A DNA stretch of 6,841 nucleotides from an uncultured Pirellulaceae bacterium (lineage in GTDB: Bacteria; Planctomycetota; Planctomycetia; Pirellulales; Pirellulaceae), in NCBI GenBank assembly GCA_934278005.1, contig CAKQWG010000168.1, forward strand, positions 1-6,841, written 5' to 3'. Both the position numbers and the translations under genes were made by a program. Positions 6,032 through 6,841 of the stretch are shown piece after piece. The notes below the pieces were generated by a model. The model had not been told where the DNA came from. It made no database searches and saw nothing but the letters and a program-made list of their open reading frames with translations. Positions within the stretch are counted from its first letter, which is position 1. Each line of letters starts with the position of its first letter.

Positions 6032-6183
6032 CTGGCATACCCGCGCGACGCGAACGCAGGAGCAGTCGAGCCAGCAATGCTTGCAAAGCTGCTAAAAATT
6101 TCGGCGCTTTCGATTCATACAGACCGCCTGGCAAACAATCGAATCGTTCGATGCGCGGACAGCATCCGCTCAATTGCTACCTT

Positions 6184-6213
6184 TCGACTTTTTCCCTAAA
6201 CATTCGATTAAAT
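6184..6213 (+). promoter_or_regulatory. Candidate promoter of the PDZ gene
   Basis: TTCGAC (6184-6189) and TTAAAT (6208-6213) are separated by 18 nt and each matches about 4 of 6 consensus positions. The start would fall near 6220, placing the inverted repeat at 6249-6273 in the 5' leader. The call is weak. Confidence 0.25.
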
Positions 6214-6248
6214 CGTGGTACAGCCCCAAGAACTGATAGTCGGGTTAG

Positions 6249-6273
6249 GTAGCACCTGATCACAAGGTGCTAC
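6249..6273 (+). promoter_or_regulatory. Strong inverted repeat in the PDZ gene leader
   Basis: GTAGCACCT (6249-6257) and AGGTGCTAC (6265-6273) form a perfect 9-bp stem with a 7-nt loop; with wobble pairs the stem could extend to 6245-6277. No T-run follows, so a terminator is unlikely. It may be an operator for a dimeric regulator or a leader-RNA structure. Confidence 0.6.
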
Positions 6274-6381
6274 TTGGAACGGAGTTTGCGGCGATTTTTT
6301 ACGGAGTATTCCGAGCGACTAGCCGTGCCGGCGTGGCGTCGTCAGGCAGGTCGTTCATTCAAGAAACCGGAGAACAATCTA

Positions 6382-6841
6382 ATGAAGAAACTGTTTATTG
6401 TGCCGGCTGCCGTACTTGCCGCCTCGCTAAGTTCCGCCAACTTGGCTACCGCGCAAGATAGCAATGCTGAGCGCACCGCCGCCCAGGAGAGGAACTCAAC
6501 AAACGAAACTCAGAATGCACAAGGTCGAGTGGAATGTGAGATCTGTGGACTGACTGTCGAGCAAGCGCAGGGTGAGCAGCAGGGCCTAAAGATCGTGGAA
6601 GTCAAACGTGAGAGCCCAGCGGATAAAGCCGGACTGAAAAAGGGCGATATCGTTACCAACGTTGCTGGCCAGAGCTTAACCTCGCCAGAACAGCTCAAAC
6701 AAACGATGCAGCAACAGAGTCAGGCATCCAAATCCGAGGTTTTAGTCACTGTCCGCCGCGATGATCGCAATCGTCGAGTCACCCTCGATCTAGATCGCGA
6801 CGCAAATCGATACCAGCAGCAAGAGCGTTCTCAAGTCGATC
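6382..6841 (+). CDS. Exported PDZ-domain protein (3' end outside the window)
   Basis: 153 codons are visible and the frame is still open at the window edge. Residues 1-24 are a classical signal peptide (MKK, hydrophobic core 4-19) with likely cleavage after ATA. A Gln/Asn/Glu-rich linker (25-49) precedes a CxxC pair (C52, C55) and a PDZ domain (about 56-137), with GLKIVEV strands, SPADKAGLKKGDIV (78-91), the VAGQSL turn (94-99) and a final strand of VTVRR and VTLDL. PDZ domains bind peptide ends and in exported proteins often recognise protein substrates. No protease domain lies before the PDZ, so this is not a DegP-type enzyme unless catalytic parts follow, which is unlikely in that order. 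GGAGA (6369-6373) stands 8 nt before the ATG, a good ribosome site. The gene is divergent from the decayed operon. Confidence 0.85.
   Translation, partial: MKKLFIVPAAVLAASLSSANLATAQDSNAERTAAQERNSTNETQNAQGRVECEICGLTVEQAQGEQQGLKIVEVKRESPADKAGLKKGDIVTNVAGQSLTSPEQLKQTMQQQSQASKSEVLVTVRRDDRNRRVTLDLDRDANRYQQQERSQVD

Larger units (their letters stand above)
6092..6381. other. Divergent spacer upstream of the PDZ gene
   Basis: No intact gene is seen. It should contain the decayed 5' part of the YgaP/DUF2892-like gene on the minus strand and the promoter and leader of the PDZ gene on the plus strand. A 24-codon minus-strand frame between stops (6244 to 6173) has a helix-like, lysine-ended translation but no start codon. 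Confidence 0.5.

Noticed and set aside
5856..6173. A 105-codon minus-strand ORF overlapping the YgaP/DUF2892-like remnant
   Set aside because: It is in a different frame from the recognisable GWCPP/ERYALKA segment and its arginine-rich translation looks like an out-of-frame shadow. Its opening could include part of the shifted 5' portion, but no family likeness was seen.
6170..6244. A 24-codon minus-strand frame reading PDYQFLGLYHDLIECLG and then a lysine-rich end
   Set aside because: It looks protein-like but is bounded by stops at both ends, has no start codon, and I could not assign it to a family.

Overview
The window looks like chromosomal DNA from a Planctomycetota bacterium, probably of the Pirellula/Rhodopirellula type. 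This is an inference from protein style: a glutamine-rich secreted DUF4142 protein, a small secreted PDZ protein, a hybrid kinase beside a MEDS protein, moderate GC and loose gene packing with weak Shine-Dalgarno sites. No rRNA, tRNA, CRISPR array or intact mobile element is visible.

Left part (282-2920, plus strand) is a compact signalling cluster: a stand-alone MEDS sensory-domain protein, a soluble GAF-like/HisKA/HATPase/REC hybrid histidine kinase, and a very small protein that looks like an isolated histidine-kinase dimerisation/phosphoacceptor hairpin with its own H-box. Gaps are 39 and 17-23 nt, so they are probably co-transcribed. The simplest reading is a split phosphorelay: the MEDS protein senses or modulates, the kinase phosphorylates its own receiver, and the small H-box protein exchanges phosphate with, or dephosphorylates, that receiver. 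No output regulator lies in the window. A lipoprotein gene of unknown function (3017-3670) follows after 96 nt.

Middle part (3671-5157): the lipoprotein gene converges on a minus-strand gene for a secreted DUF4142 (ferritin-like four-helix) protein whose N-terminal half carries a Gln/Asn/Pro tandem repeat. The convergent spacer has a terminator-like palindrome and a second region rich in mutually exclusive inverted repeats.

Right part (5158-6381, minus strand) appears to be a decayed operon: an N-terminal fragment of a YeeE/YedE-family (sulfur-compound) transporter with a good ribosome site but an abrupt foreign tail, and upstream of it the C-terminal remnant of a YgaP/DUF2892-like membrane protein without a start codon. 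These two families are often neighbours in sulfur-handling operons, and the genes expected between them are missing. Divergent from this, at 6382, an exported PDZ-domain protein starts and runs off the end of the window; its leader contains a strong 9-bp inverted repeat.
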